Shown here: positions 8,304 through 17,900 of the stretch, piece by piece
How the letters are laid out: each line of letters starts with the position of its first letter
Numbering within the stretch: the stretch's first letter is position 1
The notes under the pieces: model-generated
What the model was told of the DNA's origin: nothing
Seen by the model: only the letters and a program-made list of their open reading frames with translations
Databases searched by the model: none
Translations under genes and position numbers: made by a program
Assembly (NCBI GenBank): GCA_021772135.1
Contig: JADYXQ010000302.1
Coordinates: forward strand, 1 to 38,617
Reading direction: 5' to 3'
Source of the DNA: Candidatus Obscuribacter sp.
Lineage (GTDB): Bacteria > Cyanobacteriota > Vampirovibrionia > Obscuribacterales > Obscuribacteraceae
Length of the DNA: 38,617 nt

Positions 8304-8639
8304 TCAAGTGGTTTTTTTGACCGGCGGCATGCTGCGCAAGGCCAAAATGACGATAAACATGCTGACGAAGCCCACGCAGACCAGCAACAACTGCACATAT
8401 TTCTCGTCGCGATCAGCCAGCACCTTGAGGTTGCGGCGACGCAAAAATTTTCGCGGACGCGAAGGAGGGCGCGAGGTTTGCAGGCGAGGAAGGAAGTCTA
8501 AATTGCGCAAGGTTCCGGCAGGAACGCTCACTGCGGCCGGCGAACTTTCTTCGCCCTGGACTGGTCCACTCAGAGCCAAGCAAACTGTGGCCAACAGAAT
8601 CGCTGGTTTGACCGCCCCATATTTTCTTGCAACAAACAT
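8304..8639 (-). CDS. Small protein with signal peptide and C-terminal membrane helix
   Basis: The 111-residue protein has a signal-peptide-like N-terminus (hydrophobic segment ending in VQG near 30), a strongly basic Arg/Pro-rich middle (about 50-75) and a hydrophobic helix at about 82-103, followed by a short basic tail. The ATG at 8639 lies 14 bases after the stop of the radical SAM gene, suggesting one transcript. A long frame on the opposite strand (8308-8676) was judged to be its shadow. No family recognised. Confidence 0.55.
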   Translation of the reverse strand: MFVARKYGAVKPAILLATVCLALSGPVQGEESSPAAVSVPAGTLRNLDFLPRLQTSRPPSRPRKFLRRRNLKVLADRDEKYVQLLLVCVGFVSMFIVILALRSMPPVKKTT

Positions 8640-8653
8640 CAATCTAATGCGCT

Positions 8654-9796
8654 CTATCTCGCCGCCCAGTCACTAATAGTAACAGGCACACGCTTGCGCC
8701 CCCACTGGCCGGCTTTATCGCCAAACACTCCGGGTACGGCCTCGCCGCAGTGACAACACCTGTTTTTGTCGAGGTCGTAGCGGCCAATTTCAAACCAATT
8801 GCGCTCAATTAACAAGGCCTGGCAAGAAGGACAATAAGTACTCTGGTGGGGAGCGTCATCAATATTTCCCACATAAACATATTTAAGGCCCTGGCGCATG
8901 GCGATTTCGCGAGCGCGCAGTAGAGTGGTTGGCGGTGTTGGCGGGCGGTTGTCCATGCGAAAATCGGGATGGAAAGCCGTGAAGTGCAAAGGGACACTAT
9001 CCCCAAGATTGGTCAAAATCCAGGCGCACATAGCCTTAAACTCATCTGAAGAGTCATTTTCTTCTGGAATGACCAGATTGGTAATCTCAAACCAGACATC
9101 GCTTTCATCTTTAAGCCACTGCAAAGTCTTGAGCACCGGTTCCAGGTGCGACAGGGTTAGCTTTTTGTAGAACACCTCGGTGAAAGCTTTGAGGTCTACA
9201 TTGGCTGCATCCATGACCGAGTAAAAGTCGGGGCGGGCATCGTCGCCGATATATCCGGCGGTTACCGCCACCGCTTTGACGCCCAGCTCGCGGCAGGCCC
9301 TGGCCGTGTCAATGGCATATTCAGCCCAGATCACCGGATCATTATATGTGAAAGCCACTGAAGCACAGCCAAGCTCTTTGGCCGCCAGGGCGATTTGCTC
9401 AGGGCTTGCCTCTTCGCTTAAAAGTTCAATCTCACGCGATTTGCTGATTGACCAGTTCTGGCAAAACTGGCAGCCCAGATTGCAGCCGGCCGTGCCAAAA
9501 GACAGCACGCTCGACCCTGGCAAAAAATGGTTAAGCGGCTTTTTCTCAATCGGATCAATGCAAAAGCCAGTGCTGCGGCCGTAAGTAGTTAATTTAACCG
9601 AATGGTCGATATTTTGACGCACGAAGCAAAAGCCGCGGTCACCCTCTTTCATCTGACAATTGCGCGGACAGAGATCGCATTGCACCCGACCATCGTCCAG
9701 GGGGTGCCAATATTTGCCGTCCACAGTAAAGCGGCGGTCAGAATTTAATGGCTTGTCGACCTGCTTCAATGCCCGCCACCGGTTAGTTCGCCGCAT
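8654..9796 (-). CDS. amrS: AmmeMemoRadiSam-system radical SAM enzyme (PflA-like)
   Basis: The 380-residue protein has the radical SAM cluster motif CNLGCQFC (Cys105, Cys109, Cys112), which binds a [4Fe-4S] cluster and S-adenosylmethionine. An N-terminal cysteine set (Cys40, Cys43, Cys47, Cys57; CDLCPRNC...GFC) and a C-terminal CPSC...CCHCG knuckle (322-350) are as expected for the AmmeMemoRadiSam subgroup. Motifs such as SFGTAGCNLGCQFCQNW, AFTYNDP and HFTAFHPD match that subgroup closely. The reaction is not established. The usual partners, AMMECR1 and MEMO proteins, are not in this window; instead the gene leads a minus-strand run of small membrane proteins and a TPR protein. No clear Shine-Dalgarno precedes the ATG. 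Confidence 0.88.
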   Translation of the reverse strand: MRRTNRWRALKQVDKPLNSDRRFTVDGKYWHPLDDGRVQCDLCPRNCQMKEGDRGFCFVRQNIDHSVKLTTYGRSTGFCIDPIEKKPLNHFLPGSSVLSFGTAGCNLGCQFCQNWSISKSREIELLSEEASPEQIALAAKELGCASVAFTYNDPVIWAEYAIDTARACRELGVKAVAVTAGYIGDDARPDFYSVMDAANVDLKAFTEVFYKKLTLSHLEPVLKTLQWLKDESDVWFEITNLVIPEENDSSDEFKAMCAWILTNLGDSVPLHFTAFHPDFRMDNRPPTPPTTLLRAREIAMRQGLKYVYVGNIDDAPHQSTYCPSCQALLIERNWFEIGRYDLDKNRCCHCGEAVPGVFGDKAGQWGRKRVPVTISDWAAR

Positions 9797-9868
9797 CTAT
9801 AAACCAGTATAAACAATGATGTCTAAAAACATTGGGTGGCGTATATACACGTACGTCGGAGCAGGTAA

Positions 9869-11836
9869 GTGGAGTCTAAAGTGCCCCTAACGGACGCTAA
9901 TCAAAAGAAAGAGGTCGCCAAAGTCGGCGATAAGCCGCTTGAGCAGGGTCAAGATGCGGCTGACAAAGCGCGCCACGCACTTTCTTTAGAAGCAACTGCA
10001 AAACCAGGTGACAAAGTTGTCGCCAAACCCGAGGGCGCAGTCGGAGGCTCAGCAGCAGCCTACAGCGACTTTCTCAATGCCTCGTTCGACAAAGCTTCAA
10101 CAACCATCAGACAAACGATGGCAATGCTGCCCAGCCTGTCAATCGAAGGCGCTGCCGGCAAAAAGATTGATCAAAAACACACTACCACTGACAGCCTCGA
10201 CTTCAATGGCTTCATAAATGCCAAATTCAACGAAAAAGAAAAAGCATGTGCACCGGCAACAGCCAGTGATTTGGGTGGATTTAGTTTCGTCACTCCTGAG
10301 AAAAAAGTAGAAGAAATAAAGGGCGACCACATACTTACGCAAGCCGCAGCACACCTGGCTGACAGCGACTGGAAAAAAGTAATGCAGGCCTATGACAAGG
10401 CCACTGGAACCGCCGGTGCTCAAAATATTGCTGATGGCGCGATTCACCGTGACCAAAGCGGCAAAATCGACGTAATCAGACAGGGCGACAAAACCATCAC
10501 CAGCACTGCCGACAATGGCCACATGATCAGCAGTGATGCCGGTGACACGGTAAAGACTGATGCTAATGGCGATGTAGAATTCCACATGCAAGACGGCAAG
10601 TTTGTCGGTCAGCTAGAAAGCGGAAATAGAGTAGTCGTCGAAAAAGATGGTAAAGGCAACGAGCGTTTGTACCTTGTTGACAAAAGCGGCAAAGGAATTT
10701 CTGAAGTTTTCGAAGGCGAAAGCGGCGAATTTAAAGTGATCGGCAAATTCGAAAACGGCAACATCGTCACTTCCAATTCAACTGTAGAACAAGCTGGCGG
10801 CATTCATAAATTGGCCGAACAAATGGCTGCCAAAGCCAGAGAAACTAAGACTAACCAATTCTTGAAATTCAGCGACGGCATCATGGCCGTCACTCCAGAC
10901 GGTTCGGTAATCGCCGCAAAAAAAGATCACACCACTCTGGTTTCGATTTCTGAAGGCCGCTACCTTGTGCGCAATGCCGACAAGTCATGGACCATTCATG
11001 AAAAAGGTAAAGCACCTGTACAGCTCGCGGCAGAAGATGTGCGTGCAATTCTGGCTGCCAAAGAGCCAGAGAAAGAAGAATTGATCCAGGCTCTTCGCGC
11101 TTTGATAAACTTCGGCGACACCAAAACTTTGAGCAACACAGAAGGCACTTCAACAATAACCATATCGGGCGATCGCATGAGTGGCCGCATGAACGAAGTC
11201 AAAAGCACCACTGACGAAAGCGGCAAAACTGTCGTAACCGGATTGCTTAATGGCGAAAGTCAGAGAATCGACACTTCTGCCAAAACAGTTGAAGTTGCTC
11301 ACGCTGACGGCAAAGTTGACCGAGTTGCAGTGGGCCCTAAAGGATTCAAATTTACCGGCAAAAACTACAAATACGACAGCGGCAAAGTGACAACCAGTAG
11401 CGGTGATGTCGTCACTTCAAATGGCGTCCAAATGGCCAACGGCACACAGATTCACCGTGACGGTTCTGTTGATTTTACTGATGGCTCAAGAATTAAAGCT
11501 GACGGAACAGTTGGTGAGTCTCTGATATATTCGAAGAAAGAATCTGAGCGCACTACGACTCAAACAGCCGACAGCAAAGCCGCCAGCGTAGCCGGTTACG
11601 CCATGGGTAAAGCTGGTGAAATTCGCGGCCGTGCCGCCTCTGGCCATGCCACCGCCAGTGATATCGCTTCTCTTGAAGCAGCTTTTGCTGGCCTCTGCGA
11701 AGCAGTCACTGCTCTTTCCGGCAATTGCGACCCTTCCACCCAATTTAAACTGTACACCGCTAAGAGCAGTGTTTCAGAATCAATCAGCGTCGGCAAAGCA
11801 CACCTAAACGATAAACCAGTGGGCATAGCCGCTTAA
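9869..11836 (+). CDS. Large glycine/aspartate-repeat protein, unknown function
   Basis: The 655-residue protein starts at a GTG with GGAGCAGG 5-11 bases upstream. The first ~170 residues are Ala/Lys-rich. From about 180 to 565 the sequence is dense in short turn-strand units built on DG or NG (TDANGD, MQDGKF, ESGNRV, TPDGSV, HRDGSVDFTDGS), suggesting a long beta-sheet or beta-solenoid body. A helical Ala-rich tail follows (about 570-655). No signal peptide or membrane helix is seen. Similar DG-repeat material appears in the proteins at 25035 and 26531. The stop codon overlaps that of convergent kdsC. I do not recognise a family; it appears lineage-specific. Confidence 0.72.
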   Translation: MESKVPLTDANQKKEVAKVGDKPLEQGQDAADKARHALSLEATAKPGDKVVAKPEGAVGGSAAAYSDFLNASFDKASTTIRQTMAMLPSLSIEGAAGKKIDQKHTTTDSLDFNGFINAKFNEKEKACAPATASDLGGFSFVTPEKKVEEIKGDHILTQAAAHLADSDWKKVMQAYDKATGTAGAQNIADGAIHRDQSGKIDVIRQGDKTITSTADNGHMISSDAGDTVKTDANGDVEFHMQDGKFVGQLESGNRVVVEKDGKGNERLYLVDKSGKGISEVFEGESGEFKVIGKFENGNIVTSNSTVEQAGGIHKLAEQMAAKARETKTNQFLKFSDGIMAVTPDGSVIAAKKDHTTLVSISEGRYLVRNADKSWTIHEKGKAPVQLAAEDVRAILAAKEPEKEELIQALRALINFGDTKTLSNTEGTSTITISGDRMSGRMNEVKSTTDESGKTVVTGLLNGESQRIDTSAKTVEVAHADGKVDRVAVGPKGFKFTGKNYKYDSGKVTTSSGDVVTSNGVQMANGTQIHRDGSVDFTDGSRIKADGTVGESLIYSKKESERTTTQTADSKAASVAGYAMGKAGEIRGRAASGHATASDIASLEAAFAGLCEAVTALSGNCDPSTQFKLYTAKSSVSESISVGKAHLNDKPVGIAA

Positions 11837-12405
11837 TCGCTGGACAGGCCGTATTTATCTAAGACTCTCTGCCACTGACCATTAGCCTTGAGCACCAGCT
11901 CGGCGACTTCGCGCACGGCACCGTGCCCGCCTCTAGCGGTAGTCGTGAAATCCGCTTGGGCCTGAAGCTCAGGACGAGCATCGCCCACTGCCACTCCGAG
12001 CCCAGCTCGCTTCATCAAGGGAAAATCAGGAAAATCATCGCCAATGAAAATCACTTGTTCATCAACCAAGTTTTCCTTGGCAAGAATTTCTTCATAGCTT
12101 GCAACTTTTTCTAAAAATCCCTGATAGACATAAGAAATTCCCAGAATGCGCGCCCGCTCGGTGACTGCCGGTGAATCTCGGCCGCTGATAACACCCGATT
12201 TGAAGCCGCAATAGTGAAGGAAGAGCAAACCAGCACCGTCTTGGGAGTTGAAGCCCTTAAATTCGGTTGGTTTGCTGTCAGGCCCCGGGAAGTAATAAAT
12301 TCTGCCGTCAGTTAAAACGCCGTCCACATCCATCAAAATCAATCTGATCTTGGCGGCCCGGGCCACAATTTCATCAGGAATAACTTTTGCTGCGTTGCTT
12401 GCCAT
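11833..12405 (-). CDS. kdsC: 3-deoxy-D-manno-octulosonate 8-phosphate phosphatase (KdsC)
   Basis: The 190-residue HAD-family phosphatase has motif I MDVDGVLTDG (nucleophile Asp26, Asp28), motif II SGRDS, and motif III/IV GDDFPDFPLM. The order and the GVLTDGRIYY start are typical of KdsC, which has no large cap and works as a tetramer. It dephosphorylates KDO-8-phosphate in the cytoplasm, the step before Kdo activation for LPS, so the host probably has an outer membrane with LPS. Length fits the family (160-190). The ATG follows TGGAGAAA at good spacing. Its stop shares the TTAA at 11833-11836 with the convergent gene. Other Kdo genes are not nearby. Confidence 0.92.
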   Translation of the reverse strand: MASNAAKVIPDEIVARAAKIRLILMDVDGVLTDGRIYYFPGPDSKPTEFKGFNSQDGAGLLFLHYCGFKSGVISGRDSPAVTERARILGISYVYQGFLEKVASYEEILAKENLVDEQVIFIGDDFPDFPLMKRAGLGVAVGDARPELQAQADFTTTARGGHGAVREVAELVLKANGQWQRVLDKYGLSSD

Positions 12406-12512
12406 CGATTTCTCCAGGTGGTCATTCTAGCTAATTCTTGAATCAAGATCTAAGGTGTGAAAACATTAGTGACGATAGAAGTGCCGGCGGCTGCAAAGTG
12501 GAAAGTAAAGCA

Positions 12513-14438
12513 ATGAGCAAATCATTTTTCTATACCGGGACCACACTGACTTTCGATGTTTTAGACATTGAGGCGGTGAGCGCTTCCGGCGACGATCAAG
12601 CCTTGAAGCAATATCAGCTCGACCAGACGCCGGCCATGCACAGCTGCGATGTTCTGGTGGCGGGCGGCGGCATGGGCGGACTGGCTGCAGCGCTGGAAAG
12701 CAGCAAAAGCCACACTACACTTTTAACTGAAGAAACCACCTGGTTGGGCGGGCAAATGACCAGTCAGGGTGTGTGCGCTCTCGATGAGAATAAGTATGTT
12801 GAAACCACAGGCGCCTGCAAAAGCTATTTAGAAATGCGCGAAGGTATTCGCGACTTTTATCGCAACAGCAATAAACTTACTGCCGAAGCGGCTGCTGACG
12901 CTCTGCTGCACCCAGGAACATCATGGGTAACACGCCTGGCATTCGAACCTGAAATTGCTGTAGATGTAATTGATCAAATGCTCGCACCGGCAATGACCGC
13001 CGAAAAGTTAACGGTGATAAGACGTTTGAAGGCATTGGCTGTGGCTCGGCAGAGCGCAATTCAAGCCGTGCTATTTGTCGATCTCGACAGCGGCATGTTT
13101 CTCGAAGTGCAACCGCGAATAGTAATCGATGCCACCGAAATTGGTGACTTGCTGGCGCTGGCGAAGATAACCTACAAGACAGGCTCTGACAGTCGCACTG
13201 ACACCGCAGAAAGACACGCGCCAGAGGTCGGCGACAGCGAAAATGTGCAAGACTACACCTATCCATTTGTGCTCGAATACTATCCAGAGCAAAATAATGT
13301 CATTGAGAAACCGGCAGACTATGACAGTTTTTTGGCTGAAGGGAAATTTTCGTTTTATGGTTATCACATGTTTGAAGAAACCGACGATGACAGCACCGGT
13401 GCGGCGCGCCACTTGTTGCCGTTCTGGACTTATAGACGCTTAATCGACAAAAGTTTGTTCAAACCAGGTATCTATAAATCAGATATTGCCATGATCAATT
13501 GGGACAGCAATGATTTGCGCGGCAAAAATATTATCGACAAAAGTCCAGAGCAGCAACGACAATATCTTGCCCTGGCAAAAAGGGTCAGTCTTGGATTTCT
13601 TTACTGGCTGCAAACTGAGGCTACTCGCGACGATGGCGGCAAAGGCTATAGTGGCCTCAAACTAGTGCGCAATATTTTTGGCACCGCCGATGGTTTATCT
13701 CGCTATCCATATATTCGAGAAGCGAGAAGATTGGCTGCCAAAACGGTAGTAGTGGAACAAGATATTGTTGCATCGGCTAATCTCGGCGGGCGAGCACGCA
13801 TCTTTGAAGACTCGATTGGCATAGGCCTTTACCCTGTGGATATTCATGGCTTTCAGGAAGTGCCGGGAGCAGCCCAGGAGGCAAAACCATTTCAAATTCC
13901 TCTAGGCTCACTCATTTCTGAAGACTGCTCGAACTATATTGCCGGTTGCAAAAACATTGGTGTCACTCATATTACCAACGGCGCTTATAGACTTCATCCC
14001 ATTGAGTGGGCCATCGGTACAGCTGCCGGTACACTGGCATCACTGCACCTCAGTCGTACTCGCTTTGGCGATATCGAACTTCTCTCGCACAAAGACATTT
14101 TGCAAACACAAATTTTACTCACCGCAGCTGGTGCGCCGATATTCTGGTTCGATGACATTATGCTCGATGACAAAAACTTTCAAGCTATTCAGGTAATGGC
14201 GGCCACAGGTATCGTCGCCTACAACCCTGATGATTTGAGTTTCAGGCCAGATGACAATTTGGAGCCCGGCGAAGCAGAACAAGCAAGCAAGCGCTTGTTG
14301 CAGTACTGCCAGAAGATTTCAGATACAGTGCACTTTAAAATTAAAACCGGAAACTACATCACCAGGCGTGAATTAGCACAACTATTGTTCGACATTCTGA
14401 AAATGACTGTGTTCGCTCGAAGTATGGCGGAGATCTAA
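12513..14438 (+). CDS. FAD-dependent oxidoreductase
   Basis: The 641-residue protein has an N-terminal FAD-binding Rossmann motif, VAGGGMGGLAAALES (GGGMGG at about 51-56 from this start). It is followed by a TWLGGQMTSQGVCA stretch characteristic of a group of FAD-dependent oxidoreductases that includes secreted xanthan-lyase-like flavoproteins (PF12831 type). The C-terminal part has FEDSIGIGLYPVDIHG and GCKNIGVTHITNGAYRLHPIEWAIG, typical of the second FAD-contact region. The substrate cannot be read from the sequence. I chose the ATG at 12513, preceded by GGAAAG, over a TTG 25 codons upstream, whose extra residues look unstructured. No membrane segment or clear signal peptide is visible. Confidence 0.82.
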   Translation: MSKSFFYTGTTLTFDVLDIEAVSASGDDQALKQYQLDQTPAMHSCDVLVAGGGMGGLAAALESSKSHTTLLTEETTWLGGQMTSQGVCALDENKYVETTGACKSYLEMREGIRDFYRNSNKLTAEAAADALLHPGTSWVTRLAFEPEIAVDVIDQMLAPAMTAEKLTVIRRLKALAVARQSAIQAVLFVDLDSGMFLEVQPRIVIDATEIGDLLALAKITYKTGSDSRTDTAERHAPEVGDSENVQDYTYPFVLEYYPEQNNVIEKPADYDSFLAEGKFSFYGYHMFEETDDDSTGAARHLLPFWTYRRLIDKSLFKPGIYKSDIAMINWDSNDLRGKNIIDKSPEQQRQYLALAKRVSLGFLYWLQTEATRDDGGKGYSGLKLVRNIFGTADGLSRYPYIREARRLAAKTVVVEQDIVASANLGGRARIFEDSIGIGLYPVDIHGFQEVPGAAQEAKPFQIPLGSLISEDCSNYIAGCKNIGVTHITNGAYRLHPIEWAIGTAAGTLASLHLSRTRFGDIELLSHKDILQTQILLTAAGAPIFWFDDIMLDDKNFQAIQVMAATGIVAYNPDDLSFRPDDNLEPGEAEQASKRLLQYCQKISDTVHFKIKTGNYITRRELAQLLFDILKMTVFARSMAEI

Positions 14439-14525
14439 TTCTATTTGAGGACTGTGCAGATGCACATTACATTCGTCATGGCGAGAACATAAGCTTAGCT
14501 GGTCTAGAGTCGGCGAGGTCGAACA

Positions 14526-14741
14526 GTGAACACAATACTTGAAACTTTTGAAGCAGAGCACTTACCGGCAAAAACTGAAGCCATTAAATCTGCGGAACGG
14601 CTTTTGAGTGAGTGCGCAAGTACGCAAGCTGGTCAGCGGTTTTGTGCTGAGGCTTACAATCAAGCAAAGATTATGCCCAGGGCCGTTCCCGGCGTAGAAC
14701 AATATCTTGTTATGCCTGCTCTCTGGAATTCAAACGAGTGA
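14526..14741 (+). CDS. Possible small protein (71 aa), doubtful
   Basis: This short frame starts with GTG preceded by GAGG 7-8 bases upstream and ends in a TGATG overlap with the next short frame. That is a typical translational-coupling arrangement and the main argument that it is real. The sequence is mixed helical (MNTILETFEAEHLPAKTE...) with two cysteines and resembles nothing I know. It lies in the 510-base gap between the oxidoreductase and the helicase. Confidence 0.35.
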   Translation: MNTILETFEAEHLPAKTEAIKSAERLLSECASTQAGQRFCAEAYNQAKIMPRAVPGVEQYLVMPALWNSNE

Positions 14742-14935
14742 TGCCGTTACTGATACGAAGTATCCATGAGTGTGATCGAGAGTTAGCTTCGATACCCAAA
14801 ATTGATGTCAGATTCGGCGAAAAGCAGAGAACTGTCTCGGTTTGGTCCGAACGTAAGAAACATGCCGGGCCCGAGGAGATAGTCGGGACCGCCGGGCGCT
14901 TTGCAACGATGGCACGCTCCACTTTCAAAAAATGA
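14741..14935 (+). CDS. Possible small basic protein (64 aa), doubtful
   Basis: This short frame starts at the ATG of the TGATG overlap and runs to a TGA 13 bases before the convergent helicase stop. The product is basic and polar, without signal peptide or membrane helix. It could be real by coupling to the preceding frame, or the two could be remnants of one frameshifted gene. No family recognised. Confidence 0.3.
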   Translation: MPLLIRSIHECDRELASIPKIDVRFGEKQRTVSVWSERKKHAGPEEIVGTAGRFATMARSTFKK

Positions 14936-14947
14936 AACGATAACGTT

Positions 14948-17900
14948 TTAAAACGAGAACAAGAACTCCAGGTCTTCTTGCGTAAGTTCTTTAGCCACAC
15001 TGTCGTCGCCGCCAATAATCAAATCGGCCAGTTCTTTCTTCTTCTGTTGCAGGGCAAGAATTTTTTCTTCCACAGTACCGCGCGTGATCAGCTTGTAGTT
15101 AAATACATGCCTGGTCTGACCAATACGGTGCGCCCGGTCGGTGGCCTGGTTTTCTACAGCAGGGTTCCACCAGGGGTCATAGTGAATAACGTAGTCTGCG
15201 CCGGTTAAGTTGAGACCGGTGCCGCCAGCTTTTAAACTGATCAAGAATATTGGAATGGATGGTGTCTGGTTGAAGCGTTCCACTCTATCGAGACGCTCTT
15301 TCGCTGGAGTTTGCCCGTCAAGATACTCGTAAGTGTAGCCCTGCTTCTCCAGATTTTTGCGAATGATGCTGAGCATCTCTACAAACTGGCTGAATATAAG
15401 AATCTTGTGCCCTTCGTCAACCACTTCACCAATCATGTGCATGAGCGCATCAAGCTTGGCCGATTGATCAGTGACTTTCTCACGATTTTTAAGCAGTTTA
15501 GGGTCGCAGCAAACCTGGCGTAAACGCAAGAGTTCAGCCAAAATTGAGATGGAAGACCGTTTGATGCCGCGCGAAGCCACTTCGTTAAAGACACGCTGGC
15601 GGCATTCATCGAGCACATCGAGATAGAGCGAACGCTGTTCGTCGTCGAACTCGCAAAGTTGAATGATATCTGTTCTATCAGGCAGATCTTTTTCTACCTG
15701 ACTCTTAAGACGTCGCAATATAAACGGATGCACTGTCTTGCGCAACTTCATACCGGCGCCGTCAAGGCCGGCTTCAATCGGTCGCTCAAATACTTCGTTG
15801 AAGTCTTTATATTGACCAAGAAATTCCGGCATAAGGAAATCGAAAAGCGACCAGAGTTCTTTCAAGCGGTTTTCCACTGGTGTACCCGACAGAGCCAGGC
15901 GGTGGAAGGCTTTAATGCTCTTTGCGGCAATGGCACCGACTGATTCTGGGTTTTTGATGTTCTGCGCTTCGTCAAGAATGAGAAACTCGAACTGTATGTT
16001 CTTCAATTGTTCGTAGTCGCGGCGAATGATACCGTAGGTGGTGAAGATCACGTGAGGCTTGTTAGTGCTTTCTTTGCCCAGTCGCTTGAGCAACTCGCCC
16101 CGGTCACGACCAAGGAAGAGTGCCGTCTTCAAATCAGGTGTAAATTTAGAAGCTTCCGACAACCAGTTGTAGACAACTGATGTCGGGGCTACAACGAGTG
16201 CAGGAGCCCGGTCGTTCTTTTTGCCATTTTGATAGTGCTTGAGCAACATGGCTAGTGTTTGAATGGTTTTACCCAGACCCATGTCGTCAGCAAGAATTCC
16301 GGCCAGTCCATATTCTCTTAAGAACATCAGCCAGTTGCAGCCTTCCTTTTGATATTCGCGCAACTCGCCTTTGAAATCTTTGGGCAATTCAAATGGTGGC
16401 AGTTCTCTAAAATGGTGAATCTTGTGAATAAATTCCTGGAAGCCTTTATCGGCTTGCACGGGAATTTCGTGTGTTTCTAAAGCGTGCAAAATTCCCAGGG
16501 CCTGATAGAGAGGCCGGGCGCTGTCTTTGCTCTGGCCGATAGACTTCAATAGTCCCATTAAAGTTGGTGTGGGCACACGTACAAATTGGCCGTCTGAAAG
16601 TTTGAGATAGCTGCGGTTTTTAAACAACGCTTCAATAACGAGCGGAAACGCTACTTCTTCATCGCCGGCCGAACATTGCAAATCAAAATCAAATTTGTAC
16701 GATTCTTTTTTCAAAGAAAGCTTAGCGCTGAGACCAAGTTCTTCTTTGCGCACTCGGTAAAAACCAAGCTGATCCCAACCGGCAGTGTCCCAATCTTGGG
16801 CTTGTTCTGAAGAGAGGTGGAAGAGCGCATCTAACGCCTGCTCTTCTACAAATGAGAAGCGATCGGCAATAGTTCTAATCGGCATCATATTGGTGAGGAA
16901 CCGGCGTACCTGATTCTCAGGTTCCCACTGACGCTCTACCCAGACACTTTGGCCCACTTCTGAAATGGTGCGAGTAAACTTTTCTGATTCCACAGCGCTG
17001 GTTTCGTCGCGAGATTGCAGAACGAGATCGCCATAACGAAAACCTAGTGAAAGTTCCAGACTGGACGAATCTTGTGCAGGCTTTTTAGAAGCGGCAGCAG
17101 AAGCGCCGTGCGAAGAGATTATTGTATTGTTGCCGGCCGCTCCCGGCAGCTTCCGCTCCGATAGTTTAATCACCACCTGCGGTGGCTCGGTAATAGCCAC
17201 AGGGAATGGTGCGGCCGTTTCGTCGAGCAGCACAGGCATGCGTTTCTTTAAAACAGGCAGGTCAACCGAAAGGAATTTCGGCACTACTTCTAATTTAACT
17301 ACCATGTAGCCAAATGAATCGAAGTACTGGAAAGAACGGTGGATAGCGCTTAAATCGATGGAATAGAAAGTGTTGTTGGAGAGAATCCAGCTTGATGCGC
17401 CCATAAAGAAAACTGGGTGCTCAACGGCTTCGCCTTCTTCTGTTACACCTTCAAGGCGCAACATTAGCTCGCCGCTTTCGGTTTCGGAAAGCACAGCGCG
17501 AGGCGAAAGAGCTTTATCGGAGAACTGCACCAGCTCATTGGTGGTGGTGTTGGTCAATTTGCAGCAAAGACTCAAGTGACCAATCACTGTGCCTTCATCG
17601 CCGCGTGGAATGCGGTGTCCGCCTGCCGGACCTTTTGTAGTCTGAGGCAAAGAAGTGAGATATTTCGCCAGTCTTTGAATGCGCGAATCGGGCGGCAAAG
17701 TAGGTACTACTTCGGACGGCACTTTGAGAATATTGACTTTGCCTTGAGGCTCGTTCGGCACAACGCCGACGATCATAGCCAGCGGTTTTTCCAGCACGAG
17801 AAGACCGAGTTCGAAGTCACGTTCGTCGGCGACTACGCCTTCTTCACGTGGATCATCCAGCAAATCTTTGGCTTTGGGCCCTTTTTCTTGTGGGCTTTCG

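Noticed and set aside
8308..8676. Plus-strand frame opposite the small 8304 gene
   Set aside because: The minus-strand product has a signal peptide and membrane helix and fits the operon; the plus-strand product has neither.
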